Below are positions 36,301 to 44,073 of a stretch of 64,000 nt of DNA, one piece after another; the stretch's first letter is position 1, and each line of letters begins with the position of its first letter. The DNA is taken from the NCBI GenBank assembly GCA_943331005.2, contig CALQJX020000002.1, forward strand, positions 168,954 through 232,953, written 5' to 3'. Below the pieces are notes generated by a model. The model saw nothing but the letters and a program-made list of their open reading frames with translations. It did no database searches and had not been told where the DNA came from. The DNA is from Bordetella parapertussis (GTDB lineage Bacteria > Bacteroidota > Bacteroidia > Chitinophagales > Chitinophagaceae). A program made the position numbers and the translations under genes.

Positions 36301-38102
36301 ACCGTACCGGACAAATTTTGAAACCAATCTACGACTATGTAACTTCTGCCATACCTGCAGAAAAGAGGTTGATGATGATGCTTCAAAAAAAGCTAAAGTC
36401 ATTGGATGCCAATACAACCTCTAATCAAAAACAATCTACTAAAATATTGGACGTTCCTGACTTTCTTAATAAGTATGGAGATAAGATAGTAAAGGAATAT
36501 TTGGGTGAAAACCCGGACATAAATGACCTACTAGACGATCCGCTTCGTTTGAAGGACAGCAAAGCAGATGGCAGCGGGGAAACAACTGTTTCGGAAGATG
36601 CTGCACACAAAGTGAGCGGGCGTGTAGCGGTTTTATCTACCAAGATGCAGCAGGATTTTTATGTAGAGATAGCAGAGCGGTATAATGACTACGAGCAGTA
36701 TCTGCGACAGGTCGGTGAATATGACCTTGAAGTAGAGGCGATGAACCTTGATGCAGAAACGCTCAGTGCCAAAGTGGTAAAAATGGGCAAGGGTTCTGAC
36801 AGCGCATTTGGTGAGGATAGCATACTGGAGACGGTAAGGGCTAATGTGCTGAAAAAACCGTTCACTACTACTGAACTGCAGAACCTGCTTACAGAAGCGC
36901 TACATGGTGGTGATGCTTTATCGCTGCAACAGGAGCTAATTGCCGAATACCAGCAAGACAGCGAACGCAGGTTACAGGAAGACGAACAAGAAGCAATTGA
37001 TAAGTATGATGAGTTGACCAGGAATGTACGGGAAGAAAAGAAGATCAAAAAAATTACGGGTGCAGCCGAGCAGGAACAGGCAATCAAGGAGCGGGAAAAG
37101 GAACTGGCTGAGGCCAAAGAAGGGCAGCTAAAGGTACTCAGGATTAAAGCCAACAACCGCAGGCAGTACCTTGAAAAGATATTTCGCTTCTTCTATACAG
37201 GGAGAACACTCAAATACCCGATTGAGAGTTTCACTGGCGGCAATGAACTTGTTCCGGCAGTATTTATCGGATATACCATAGATAAAAAAAAGCGAAATCC
37301 TTATGCCCCTTCCTTGATAAAACTTCGTTTTGCCGTTGCCAATAGTAGCAAATACCTATCTATACCGGCCTCCTATTCTGAAGATGTAATGTCTATCATT
37401 GGGGCTAGTGCAGATCAATACCAACCGGATGCGGATACACTGATGAAGCAATGGGAAGACTATACCAAACAAAACTATGTTGACAGGAAGGTAAGGCACA
37501 TTATCACTGGCAACCTATTACAGGCGTTTAGTGATTTCAAGGGTAAGCTGGTTAGTTACACAACCAACGATGGGAAAACAATTAAAGGTATACTAATGCC
37601 GGAGAACTGGAATCCGGGTGAGCAAATACAGGACAAGGTAGTCGTGCCGATCATTAAAGCCCTTCCCCTTATAAAATCCCTGGTAAACGGAAAGCAGATT
37701 ATTACTAACACCGGGGTGTCCTTGTTCCGAACAGGCGGCTATTACAAAATTATCGTCGCTGCTTCCCGATCAAAAGGTGGTGAAATATATCTCGATAAGC
37801 AGATTTTAGAGTTAGTAGAAAGAAACAACTTTGACAAGGTGTCCGATAAAATGGTAGCCTTGATAGAAGAAAGCCGGATCAGCCAGCTTGTCGAAGTCTT
37901 ACAAATCAACCATAGTTGCGCTGTTACTATTAATTCGGCACAGTTCAGCGAAATAGGCAAAAGCAACCACAGATATAGCAGCCGCAAGAAAATAGAATTA
38001 CCTGAATTTACGCCCGAACAAACCGAACCGGATAATACGGTGCTATTATTGGAACTGGAGGCAGAAGCACTCGCATTAGAACTTGAATTACTCGCAGCAT
38101 AA
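33387..38102 (+). CDS. Adenine methyltransferase-strawberry notch helicase fusion
   Basis: 1571 residues. Residues about 130-280 form an N6-adenine methyltransferase-type domain: GFEPSAGNGLL (SAM site) and NPPFGKL at about 195. A strawberry-notch-type SF2 helicase follows, with Walker A GDQTGIGKGR near 445, DEAH near 572, and the C-terminal lobe around 900-1000 with NQSGSTGAS and QKRGRINRTGQ. A further 550 residues contain a charged coiled coil and an unassigned domain. Such fusions occur in Bacteroidota plasmids and phages and may serve replication, DNA modification or protection during entry. Confidence 0.8.
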   Translation: MKNNISLTGTNNLSDEKLLQFVQKVELELTIGKSNNKTTIEKLAGKYGITDKTEVKELTELAIVHKARMIAAGEGTIKQHFDAIVALYYKQVNLSHRTSQSILLQQYSTPAPIGYIAGIFCGLDKLSIHGGYGFEPSAGNGLLTIAGKPDRIYVNELDTIRNRNLRTQGFANVWNRDASKPFFDVQNNFIAVITNPPFGKLNKPVLFDTFKIQTLDHLMALRALETLTYDGKAAIIIGGHTSWDDKGRIQAGRNRIFFNYLYSRYHVADVLLIDGKKLYSRQGTSFNVRLILVNGRKQKPTGVAPVYDPKRDKVVTTFDELYERVTDAMDTKTAHKMNRISELEREALELQAAFGFGELGAPYLPASESCVVLNTQVPDSMAFETQSAIAQIKEEVGGDIDSFVRHRLKFTSHTALCKALSAEQIDAVATAIYNIEARGQGMIIGDQTGIGKGRIAASIIRYAVCQGLKPVFLTEKANLFSDIYRDLSAIGSGHLKPFIVNGKESKTDIKDEDGNIVYQAPATSEQQAIFASRELPAKYDFVVATYSQFNSPEKKPEKPSFLQAIAEGNIFILDEAHNSSGSSNTGEFLQRVVSHTKGVIFLSATFAKRPDNMPIYAMKTAISDCNMSKDELVDAITRGGVALQEVLSSQLVAEGQMLRRERSFEGIEVNYISLDDKAEEHRAIADNITEILREIISFQDRFINEQVAELDKIAVAEGKEVVVREGTSQAGVDNQPYFSKVFQVINQMLFSIKAESVAERAIMRLKEGKKPIIAFASTMGSFIETIENDEGLPVSDGDTINADFSEVLKKGLDGILRYTEKDVDGNSIYKKFEVSELPPEAQVDYNRIASAISSVSTGITISPIDVILKRLKDAGYTVAEVTGRKYELQLNTKTGKGLVLSRKRLNTNDAFRQFNNNEVDVLMINQSGSTGASAHAIPTAKVPANQVRQRVMIVLQAELDINTEVQKRGRINRTGQILKPIYDYVTSAIPAEKRLMMMLQKKLKSLDANTTSNQKQSTKILDVPDFLNKYGDKIVKEYLGENPDINDLLDDPLRLKDSKADGSGETTVSEDAAHKVSGRVAVLSTKMQQDFYVEIAERYNDYEQYLRQVGEYDLEVEAMNLDAETLSAKVVKMGKGSDSAFGEDSILETVRANVLKKPFTTTELQNLLTEALHGGDALSLQQELIAEYQQDSERRLQEDEQEAIDKYDELTRNVREEKKIKKITGAAEQEQAIKEREKELAEAKEGQLKVLRIKANNRRQYLEKIFRFFYTGRTLKYPIESFTGGNELVPAVFIGYTIDKKKRNPYAPSLIKLRFAVANSSKYLSIPASYSEDVMSIIGASADQYQPDADTLMKQWEDYTKQNYVDRKVRHIITGNLLQAFSDFKGKLVSYTTNDGKTIKGILMPENWNPGEQIQDKVVVPIIKALPLIKSLVNGKQIITNTGVSLFRTGGYYKIIVAASRSKGGEIYLDKQILELVERNNFDKVSDKMVALIEESRISQLVEVLQINHSCAVTINSAQFSEIGKSNHRYSSRKKIELPEFTPEQTEPDNTVLLLELEAEALALELELLAA

Positions 38103-38113
38103 AATATTCAACC

Positions 38114-39580
38114 ATGTACACACCAGACAACTATTACGCACAGATCAATAGCTTGGTTTTCAATACGCTTCCTGAAACCCTTCGCAAAGGACATGACTTC
38201 GTTACAAAGGTTACCAGCAATGGCACAAACTGGACAAATTATCATTCCAGCGAAACCATCAAAAAAACGATCAATACCTATTTTGAAAAATTGGCTGATT
38301 TTGTCGGCAGTACAAAGAAGGCGGCTACGACTTCTAGCCGTAAACCCAAGCAGAAGGAGAAAGCAAAAGAGATCATGGTAGAAGCTATGCGCAAGCAAGG
38401 CAAATCCAAAACTGGCAAAGTAAGTTCTGAGCATGAGCCAATAATGGTAGAACGTATGCCGGATGAGATACGCTTTATCAAGCGTTTTGTGAATCTTGAC
38501 GGCAAATCGAAAACAAAGGAAGAGGTATTATCCTTTGTCAATAGTCTCCAAAAATCAATATTGGAGAAGAAGATACGCAAGACATCGCCTTATGCCGACC
38601 AGATCCGATTTATTCAGGACAGACTGATTGAAACTTACAATGAAATGGGTGCCAAAATCGCTTTCCAGCTTAAGCCGGAAACCCTTGAGGCTCTTAGTAA
38701 AATCGCCAATGACGAAAAAGTGATGCCTTCGGTAGGCTTTATCAAGCGGTACATCAACCTAAATGGAAAAGTTGGTACGAAAGAAAAAGCGAAATTGCTG
38801 CTGGGGCAGATAAACCGTGCCTATGAAAAAGGAAATGTCAAAGACAGCGACCCTTACATAGTAGAAATGCATGAGATCAAAAAGAACCTGGAAACCTTCA
38901 TCGCAGACAAGAATGTAAAGGTTTTGAAAATTGAGAGGAACAGCCTGAATGGTTTGGAAGGTATTCTCGGCGGTTGCTCCTGCCATAACCTGAATGGTTT
39001 TGATGATGATTTACAAGGTGACAAGCCGGTTATCATGAATAGTATGGACTTTGCCAATATGCGCTTCAAAACGCTTGGTTTAGGCGGCAAATGGCTGGAT
39101 TTAATTGGTGATCCTTCAACGAATTTTTCTATAATGGTTTTCGGAAAGCCTAAGATGGGTAAATCCTATTTATGTATTGACTTTGCCGGATACCTGGCCC
39201 GCAATCATGGCAAAGTACTTTATGTGGCCAAAGAAGAAGGTCTGGATAAAACCTTACAGGATAAACTAAATGACAAAGAAGTAAAACATCAGAACCTCTA
39301 TGTTGCCTCTTCCCTACCCGAGAGCTTAGCATACTATGACTTCATCTTTTTGGATAGTGTAAATAAGCTGGGTTTACAACCTGAAGAACTAAACAGGATA
39401 AAGGCTGTATACCCGCAAAAAGCCTTTATCTACATTTTTCAAACCACTAAAGATGGAAGATTCAGAGGCGCGAATACCTTTCAGCATGATGTGGATAGCG
39501 TTATTGAAGTACCAGAAAGAGGCAAGGCTGTACAGTTTGGCCGGTTTAATCAAGGGGGAGAAACAAATATATTTTCATGA
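38114..39580 (+). CDS. RecA/RadA-like P-loop ATPase with duplicated N-terminal domain
   Basis: 488 residues. The N-terminal half holds a repeated helical unit (residues about 118-172 and 206-262; each has FIKR[FY][VI]NL[DN]GK and then K[DT]S[DP]PY). Two NGL/NGF motifs (LNGLEGILGG, LNGFDDDLQG) at about 278-301 form a linker. The C-terminal half is a RecA-type ATPase with Walker A GKPKMGKS at 344-351 and a Walker B-like FIFLDSV. It could be the genome-packaging or a recombination ATPase; the sequence does not decide. Last gene of the operon. Confidence 0.7.
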   Translation: MYTPDNYYAQINSLVFNTLPETLRKGHDFVTKVTSNGTNWTNYHSSETIKKTINTYFEKLADFVGSTKKAATTSSRKPKQKEKAKEIMVEAMRKQGKSKTGKVSSEHEPIMVERMPDEIRFIKRFVNLDGKSKTKEEVLSFVNSLQKSILEKKIRKTSPYADQIRFIQDRLIETYNEMGAKIAFQLKPETLEALSKIANDEKVMPSVGFIKRYINLNGKVGTKEKAKLLLGQINRAYEKGNVKDSDPYIVEMHEIKKNLETFIADKNVKVLKIERNSLNGLEGILGGCSCHNLNGFDDDLQGDKPVIMNSMDFANMRFKTLGLGGKWLDLIGDPSTNFSIMVFGKPKMGKSYLCIDFAGYLARNHGKVLYVAKEEGLDKTLQDKLNDKEVKHQNLYVASSLPESLAYYDFIFLDSVNKLGLQPEELNRIKAVYPQKAFIYIFQTTKDGRFRGANTFQHDVDSVIEVPERGKAVQFGRFNQGGETNIFS

Positions 39581-39584
39581 TAAA

Positions 39585-39628
39585 ATTTCAATTGCCTCAG
39601 GGGTGTTTATCCCTGAGGCAATTGAAAT
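39585..39628. terminator. Strong bidirectional terminator hairpin
   Basis: A perfect 18-bp stem (39585-39602 with 39611-39628) and an 8-nt loop lie between the stops of the ATPase and the convergent sulfotransferase gene. It separates the main operon from the cargo region. Confidence 0.85.
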
Positions 39629-39649
39629 AAATCAGATTCTTAAAGAAAG

Positions 39650-40474
39650 CTACTTCAGACCATAACCGAAATACTCATTATACCATCTGTATGTGTTCAT
39701 TATCCAGTCATAAACATCTTTTCCTAATACAGAGACCGCATCAGAAGGTTTCATTTCTAAGGATTGACGAATAGTGTGGAGACCACTGAAGCCATATATC
39801 TCGTCATCTTCTTTTGTTGTTTGAGGTATGTTGTCGAAATTATGTTGAAATGGAGGAATCCCCAGGTAATCATACACTCTTTTCATTTCCATTTCCGGAT
39901 AAAGACATAAAGATTCATACTTTATAAACAGAATCTTTTTATCAATTCCTTGTCTTATTACTTCTCCGAGACGTTCAATTGCTAATCCAACAGGGGGAGA
40001 ATTAAACCATATATCAACTCTCTTTGGTGTAGTTGTACCTTGCATAGTTGCATGGTTGACAAATGAACTCGATTTGTGTTGATTTTGCCTATAGATTTTT
40101 TCCATAGACGCAATAATATCTGGCAAATGTCTAACCAGGCATATCATCTTAGGTTCAGGGTAAAAACTATTAATAAATCCCCAATGTGCTAAATGACCTC
40201 GTGATTTATCTATTACATATTGCTTGTCAGTAATAGCGTTATAGTATCCCAATATACCTTCACGACAAAAACCATAGAAGGCGTTTCTCATTAAATCAGG
40301 ATCTTGCGCTTTGAACTCCAGGCTTTCTGTATAGTTGTGCCGGGCAGCATATATCAACTCCAACATTCCGCTAGTTGAAGAAGCATAAAATCTAGGATCT
40401 TGGTTCATCAAATTTTGAAAAACCGTACTACCTACTCGAGGTAAGGAACTTTGAAAAAAAATCTTATCAGGCAA
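39650..40474 (-). CDS. PAPS-dependent sulfotransferase
   Basis: Transfers sulfate from PAPS to an unknown acceptor. The 274 residues contain the 5'-phosphosulfate loop SSLPRVGSTVFQNLM at the N-terminus and the 3'-phosphate motif region CLVRHLPDIIASMEKIYR, matching the family also found in cyanophages and other phages. No alternative ATG lies upstream, so the start is TTG at 40474. It is the last gene of the leftward operon with the 1260-residue repeat protein. CysC, CysN and CysD in the same element can make its co-substrate. Confidence 0.85.
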   Translation of the reverse strand: MPDKIFFQSSLPRVGSTVFQNLMNQDPRFYASSTSGMLELIYAARHNYTESLEFKAQDPDLMRNAFYGFCREGILGYYNAITDKQYVIDKSRGHLAHWGFINSFYPEPKMICLVRHLPDIIASMEKIYRQNQHKSSSFVNHATMQGTTTPKRVDIWFNSPPVGLAIERLGEVIRQGIDKKILFIKYESLCLYPEMEMKRVYDYLGIPPFQHNFDNIPQTTKEDDEIYGFSGLHTIRQSLEMKPSDAVSVLGKDVYDWIMNTYRWYNEYFGYGLK

Positions 40475-40492
40475 GTTATATTTTTTAAAAGG

Positions 40493-42142
40493 TTAATTCT
40501 TAATGTAAATAGCATTGGCTTCATAATCAAAACCATTAAGTTCAAAAGCACTTTCCAATTCCACAAAACCTCTCGATCTAAGATATTCATCTATATCGGC
40601 TTTCAAAGTGTGCCCTTCATAATATGGTTTTAGACCTACTTCAGTCATGATAACCTTAGTATTATTGAGCGTAACATCAGCTCCTTGAAGTACTAGTAGT
40701 TCAGCACCTTGAACGTCCATCCAAATAATATCAACCTCTTCTATGTCATTTTCCTTTGTCCAATTATCAAGTGTGTCTGCCTTCACCATTATTTCATTCT
40801 GTACCAGGCTTTGTCCAAATGGTGTTCCATTTAAACCATCTATAAATTTAAACATAGATGAAGCTCCAATGTTTGGAGTTGAACTCAATTCCGGATCAAT
40901 CGGATAAAATGGAATTTCACCTGCTTCATTACTTAGTGCAATATTGTGTATCCGTATATTGTCTTTGTTTACAATTAATGAATCGTTTAATCTCGATAAA
41001 CATTGCTGATATGATTCAGGAACGGGCTCAAAAGCATCTATCTGTGCATTAGGAAAAACACTAGAGAATTCTATGCTTTGTCCCAAATGCCAACTTCCTA
41101 TATCTAATATCCTCTTAACATTACTTAAATCAACCTTATCAACAATATGCATAAGCCTGCGAGCTACCATGCTGTTTCTATTAGTATCTTCAATAATTCT
41201 ATCTTTCAACGGCCAATCAAGTCTATTCTTTTGCTCTGCAGTAGCAGCAGATCGTAGCTCATCTCCAATTAATGCCTCTACTATTTGATCTGCATTGAAT
41301 ATTTCAGATTCGTTGTTATATGGAAATTCGGTTGGCTGTCCAGATATATTGTATTTACCAAACACAGAATGACGCAATTCCGGTTTCAATGTCGGATCTC
41401 TGGCTATAATATTTGTATGAATATCATAACCAAACTGAGTAGGTGTATTACCTATCCAACATACAACAGAAGGCATGCCTAATGCTGCGGCTGCATGTTG
41501 ACAAAAACTATCAATGAAAAGCCTTTTATGGCTCATTGAAATCAACGTGGCAATCGCCCTAAAATCAGCTTGTATAGGCGTAGTGTTCTGTAACGGAAAC
41601 TGATCTTCTCTTCTAACGTGAACTACGTTATAATGTGGTGCAAATGTATTTACAATATGCTGTGCTACACTAATAGGAAGATCTCTTGTCCATGAATATT
41701 TATTTGGCTGATTAGGAGCGCCTCCATTGGTCTGAAGAAGAAAAATAGGTTTCTGCGATGCAAAGTTTTTACCATAAAATTCCCTCTCTCTATTATTAAT
41801 GAAAAGCTCAGGTTGTTCCCCATTGTATTGAACACCGAACATCTCACACCAAACTTTAATTAAATGTCCATCCAGATTAATAAAATCGGTTGCCTGATAT
41901 GGGTTATGTAAAAAAGTTTTTACCTTCTGGCCTTGTATGTGATCTTGGTAGAAATAGCTTAAATCATTGAAATTAAATACTTTATCTACATTAGGATTGC
42001 ATAGAAAAACTTCCGGATATCCTGTAATTACAAATAACTGATCATTCGGATATTGTCTTTTTATTGCTTTACATACGGCAGTTCCTGCAATACTTTTGCC
42101 TATGCCTCCATCTATCTGGAAGATTATCTTCATTGGGTACAT
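40493..42142 (-). CDS. GT9-type glycosyltransferase fused to FkbM methyltransferase
   Basis: 549 residues. The N-terminal 270 resemble the ADP-heptose:LPS heptosyltransferase family (IDGGIGKSIAGTAVCKAIKR; then LFIDSFCQHAAAALGMPSVV). From about residue 310 an FkbM-type SAM methyltransferase follows (ILDIGSWHLGQSIEF, IDAFEPVPESY, DIIWMDVQGAELLVLQGA). It probably builds an O-methylated glycan. The start may be the second Met (42133), because the leader then aligns with those of neighbouring genes. It lies between the NHL protein and the sulfotransferase in one operon. Confidence 0.8.
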   Translation of the reverse strand: MYPMKIIFQIDGGIGKSIAGTAVCKAIKRQYPNDQLFVITGYPEVFLCNPNVDKVFNFNDLSYFYQDHIQGQKVKTFLHNPYQATDFINLDGHLIKVWCEMFGVQYNGEQPELFINNREREFYGKNFASQKPIFLLQTNGGAPNQPNKYSWTRDLPISVAQHIVNTFAPHYNVVHVRREDQFPLQNTTPIQADFRAIATLISMSHKRLFIDSFCQHAAAALGMPSVVCWIGNTPTQFGYDIHTNIIARDPTLKPELRHSVFGKYNISGQPTEFPYNNESEIFNADQIVEALIGDELRSAATAEQKNRLDWPLKDRIIEDTNRNSMVARRLMHIVDKVDLSNVKRILDIGSWHLGQSIEFSSVFPNAQIDAFEPVPESYQQCLSRLNDSLIVNKDNIRIHNIALSNEAGEIPFYPIDPELSSTPNIGASSMFKFIDGLNGTPFGQSLVQNEIMVKADTLDNWTKENDIEEVDIIWMDVQGAELLVLQGADVTLNNTKVIMTEVGLKPYYEGHTLKADIDEYLRSRGFVELESAFELNGFDYEANAIYIKN

Positions 42143-42186
42143 TTTTTAAGGTTAATGATTGTAGTGTCTTTTATGAGTTTTTTACT

Positions 42187-44055
42187 TTATTCTTTGTTAA
42201 ATTTACTAAAAAATTTATTACAGGCTTTATCAGTAATATGTAAAAAATAAACACCGGCCGGTAGTTTCTCGATATCTATTTCTGTTCCATTTGCACTTGA
42301 TTTAATTACACAATTAATTAACTGCTTACCTGGCACATCGGTTATAACCACATTGCTAATACCTGATAAATTTGAAATTACGATTTGTTTTTTAGCCGGA
42401 TTGGGATGCAATATGATCTGTTCTGTGTTTCCTGTAATTGGATCAACATCTCCTGTACCTACAGACACACTAACTGGAGGTGAAGTCGTAGTATCATAAC
42501 AGCCATTTACATCTGTAGAAGATACGGTTGCAGTTATCACGTCTGTACCTGCAGCCTTTGTGTAGGTGGCTATAGACGTAGTGCTTGTGAAAAACTGCAC
42601 ACTGTTCTTGAACCATTTTATGCTGTAACTACTACCCGCACCTGTTAGTGTAGCATTTACAAACACTATGCTTCCAATCGGTGATGATGTCGGAGCACTT
42701 AGCGATATTACCGGTGCAGATAGCGGCAATACTGTCATATGTATAGTATTGCTGATCGGCATAGCTGATATACCACAAATATCTACACCGGCATACACAC
42801 ATCGTATGCTGTCAGCCGTTTCTGTAGGTGTGTAGGTATAGGTGCTCCCTGTGGCACCTGGTACAACCACCCCATTTCTATACCAGCTGTATCCTGTAGT
42901 GCTACTACCTGTAGTTGTGGCAGTATAGGTTACTGGTGTACCTGCACACACCGTATCGTTGGGGCTTACTGCTATACTTACCGCAGCTATACCCAAAGGA
43001 TTGAAAGTGACCTTGCGAATGCGGTTGTTAGATTCATCTGCAATGTATAAGTTGCCACATGGATTAAATGATACTCCTTGCGGATTCAGTATTTGAGCAC
43101 TTAAAGCAGACATTCCATCTCCACTGAATCCCCCTATTCCATTTCCGGCACAAGTGTGAATAAAGCCAAACGTATCAACTTTTCGAATACGATCATTATA
43201 GTCATCCGCAATGTATAAACTACCCGTATCGTCTACTCCAATTCCTAATTCTCTGAAATTAGCACTTGTAGCCGGAATATTTTCCCCATTATAAGCAACA
43301 GCGCCAGTACCAGCAGCCGAAGTAATAATGCCTGTTATGAGATTAATCTTACGAATCCTTGTGCCCCCCGACACATACAGCAGGTTTCTATGTTCATCTA
43401 TAGAAACATTATTGCAGCTAATACCTGCTGCTGTAGCTGGACCGCCATCGCCGCTAAACCCTCCAATTCCATCTCCTCCAACAATAGACACAATACCAGT
43501 AACAGCATCTATCTTTAGAACATATCCGTTAGCACACACATATAAGTTGCTATAGGAATCACAACAAATTCCCAATGGCTGTAACGATGTGGCAGATGCC
43601 GGACTCCCTGCTCCACTAAACGAAATAGTACCAGTTCCTGCAATAGTACTAATGACACCCGAAATGTGGTCTATTTTTCTGATCACATTGTGCCAACGAT
43701 CTGTGAAGTAAATATTTCCTAACACATCAGTCTCAACTACCTGAGTTTGAATTTGAGCCGCAGTTGCTGGCCCACCATCGCCAGAATAGCCATTTGTGCC
43801 AGTTCCGGCAACTGTTGTAATAATTCCCGATGGGTTTATTTTCCTGATACGACAGGCTGAAGAATTATGCCAGAAATAATAATTACCATCACCATCAAAT
43901 GAGCCACACACAGGCAAACCAGTTTGTGCAGCTGTAGCTGGTCCGTGATCACCTAAACTAATACAACTCCCGCATCCAGCCACAGTTGTTATTATCTGAG
44001 CATTTGAATTAGAGAAAAAAAACACTAGTATAAGCTGAAAAAAAACACTTTTCAT
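42187..44055 (-). CDS. Secreted NHL-repeat protein with Ig-like domains and T9SS tail
   Basis: 622 residues: signal peptide ending near SNSNA, about six NHL-type beta-propeller blades (GDGGPATAAQ, then GNIYFTDRWHNVIRKID patterns), two Ig/PKD-like domains (NDTVCAGTPVTYTATTTGSS and following), and a type A T9SS sorting domain (HPNPAKKQIVISNLSG ... AGVYFLHITDKACNKFF). It would be surface-attached. It starts 18 bp after the 1260-residue repeat gene, and its closest relative in the window is the 61172-63052 product with the same domain order. Confidence 0.88.
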   Translation of the reverse strand: MKSVFFQLILVFFFSNSNAQIITTVAGCGSCISLGDHGPATAAQTGLPVCGSFDGDGNYYFWHNSSACRIRKINPSGIITTVAGTGTNGYSGDGGPATAAQIQTQVVETDVLGNIYFTDRWHNVIRKIDHISGVISTIAGTGTISFSGAGSPASATSLQPLGICCDSYSNLYVCANGYVLKIDAVTGIVSIVGGDGIGGFSGDGGPATAAGISCNNVSIDEHRNLLYVSGGTRIRKINLITGIITSAAGTGAVAYNGENIPATSANFRELGIGVDDTGSLYIADDYNDRIRKVDTFGFIHTCAGNGIGGFSGDGMSALSAQILNPQGVSFNPCGNLYIADESNNRIRKVTFNPLGIAAVSIAVSPNDTVCAGTPVTYTATTTGSSTTGYSWYRNGVVVPGATGSTYTYTPTETADSIRCVYAGVDICGISAMPISNTIHMTVLPLSAPVISLSAPTSSPIGSIVFVNATLTGAGSSYSIKWFKNSVQFFTSTTSIATYTKAAGTDVITATVSSTDVNGCYDTTTSPPVSVSVGTGDVDPITGNTEQIILHPNPAKKQIVISNLSGISNVVITDVPGKQLINCVIKSSANGTEIDIEKLPAGVYFLHITDKACNKFFSKFNKE

Positions 44056-44073
44056 TAGTACTATTTTAAGAAT

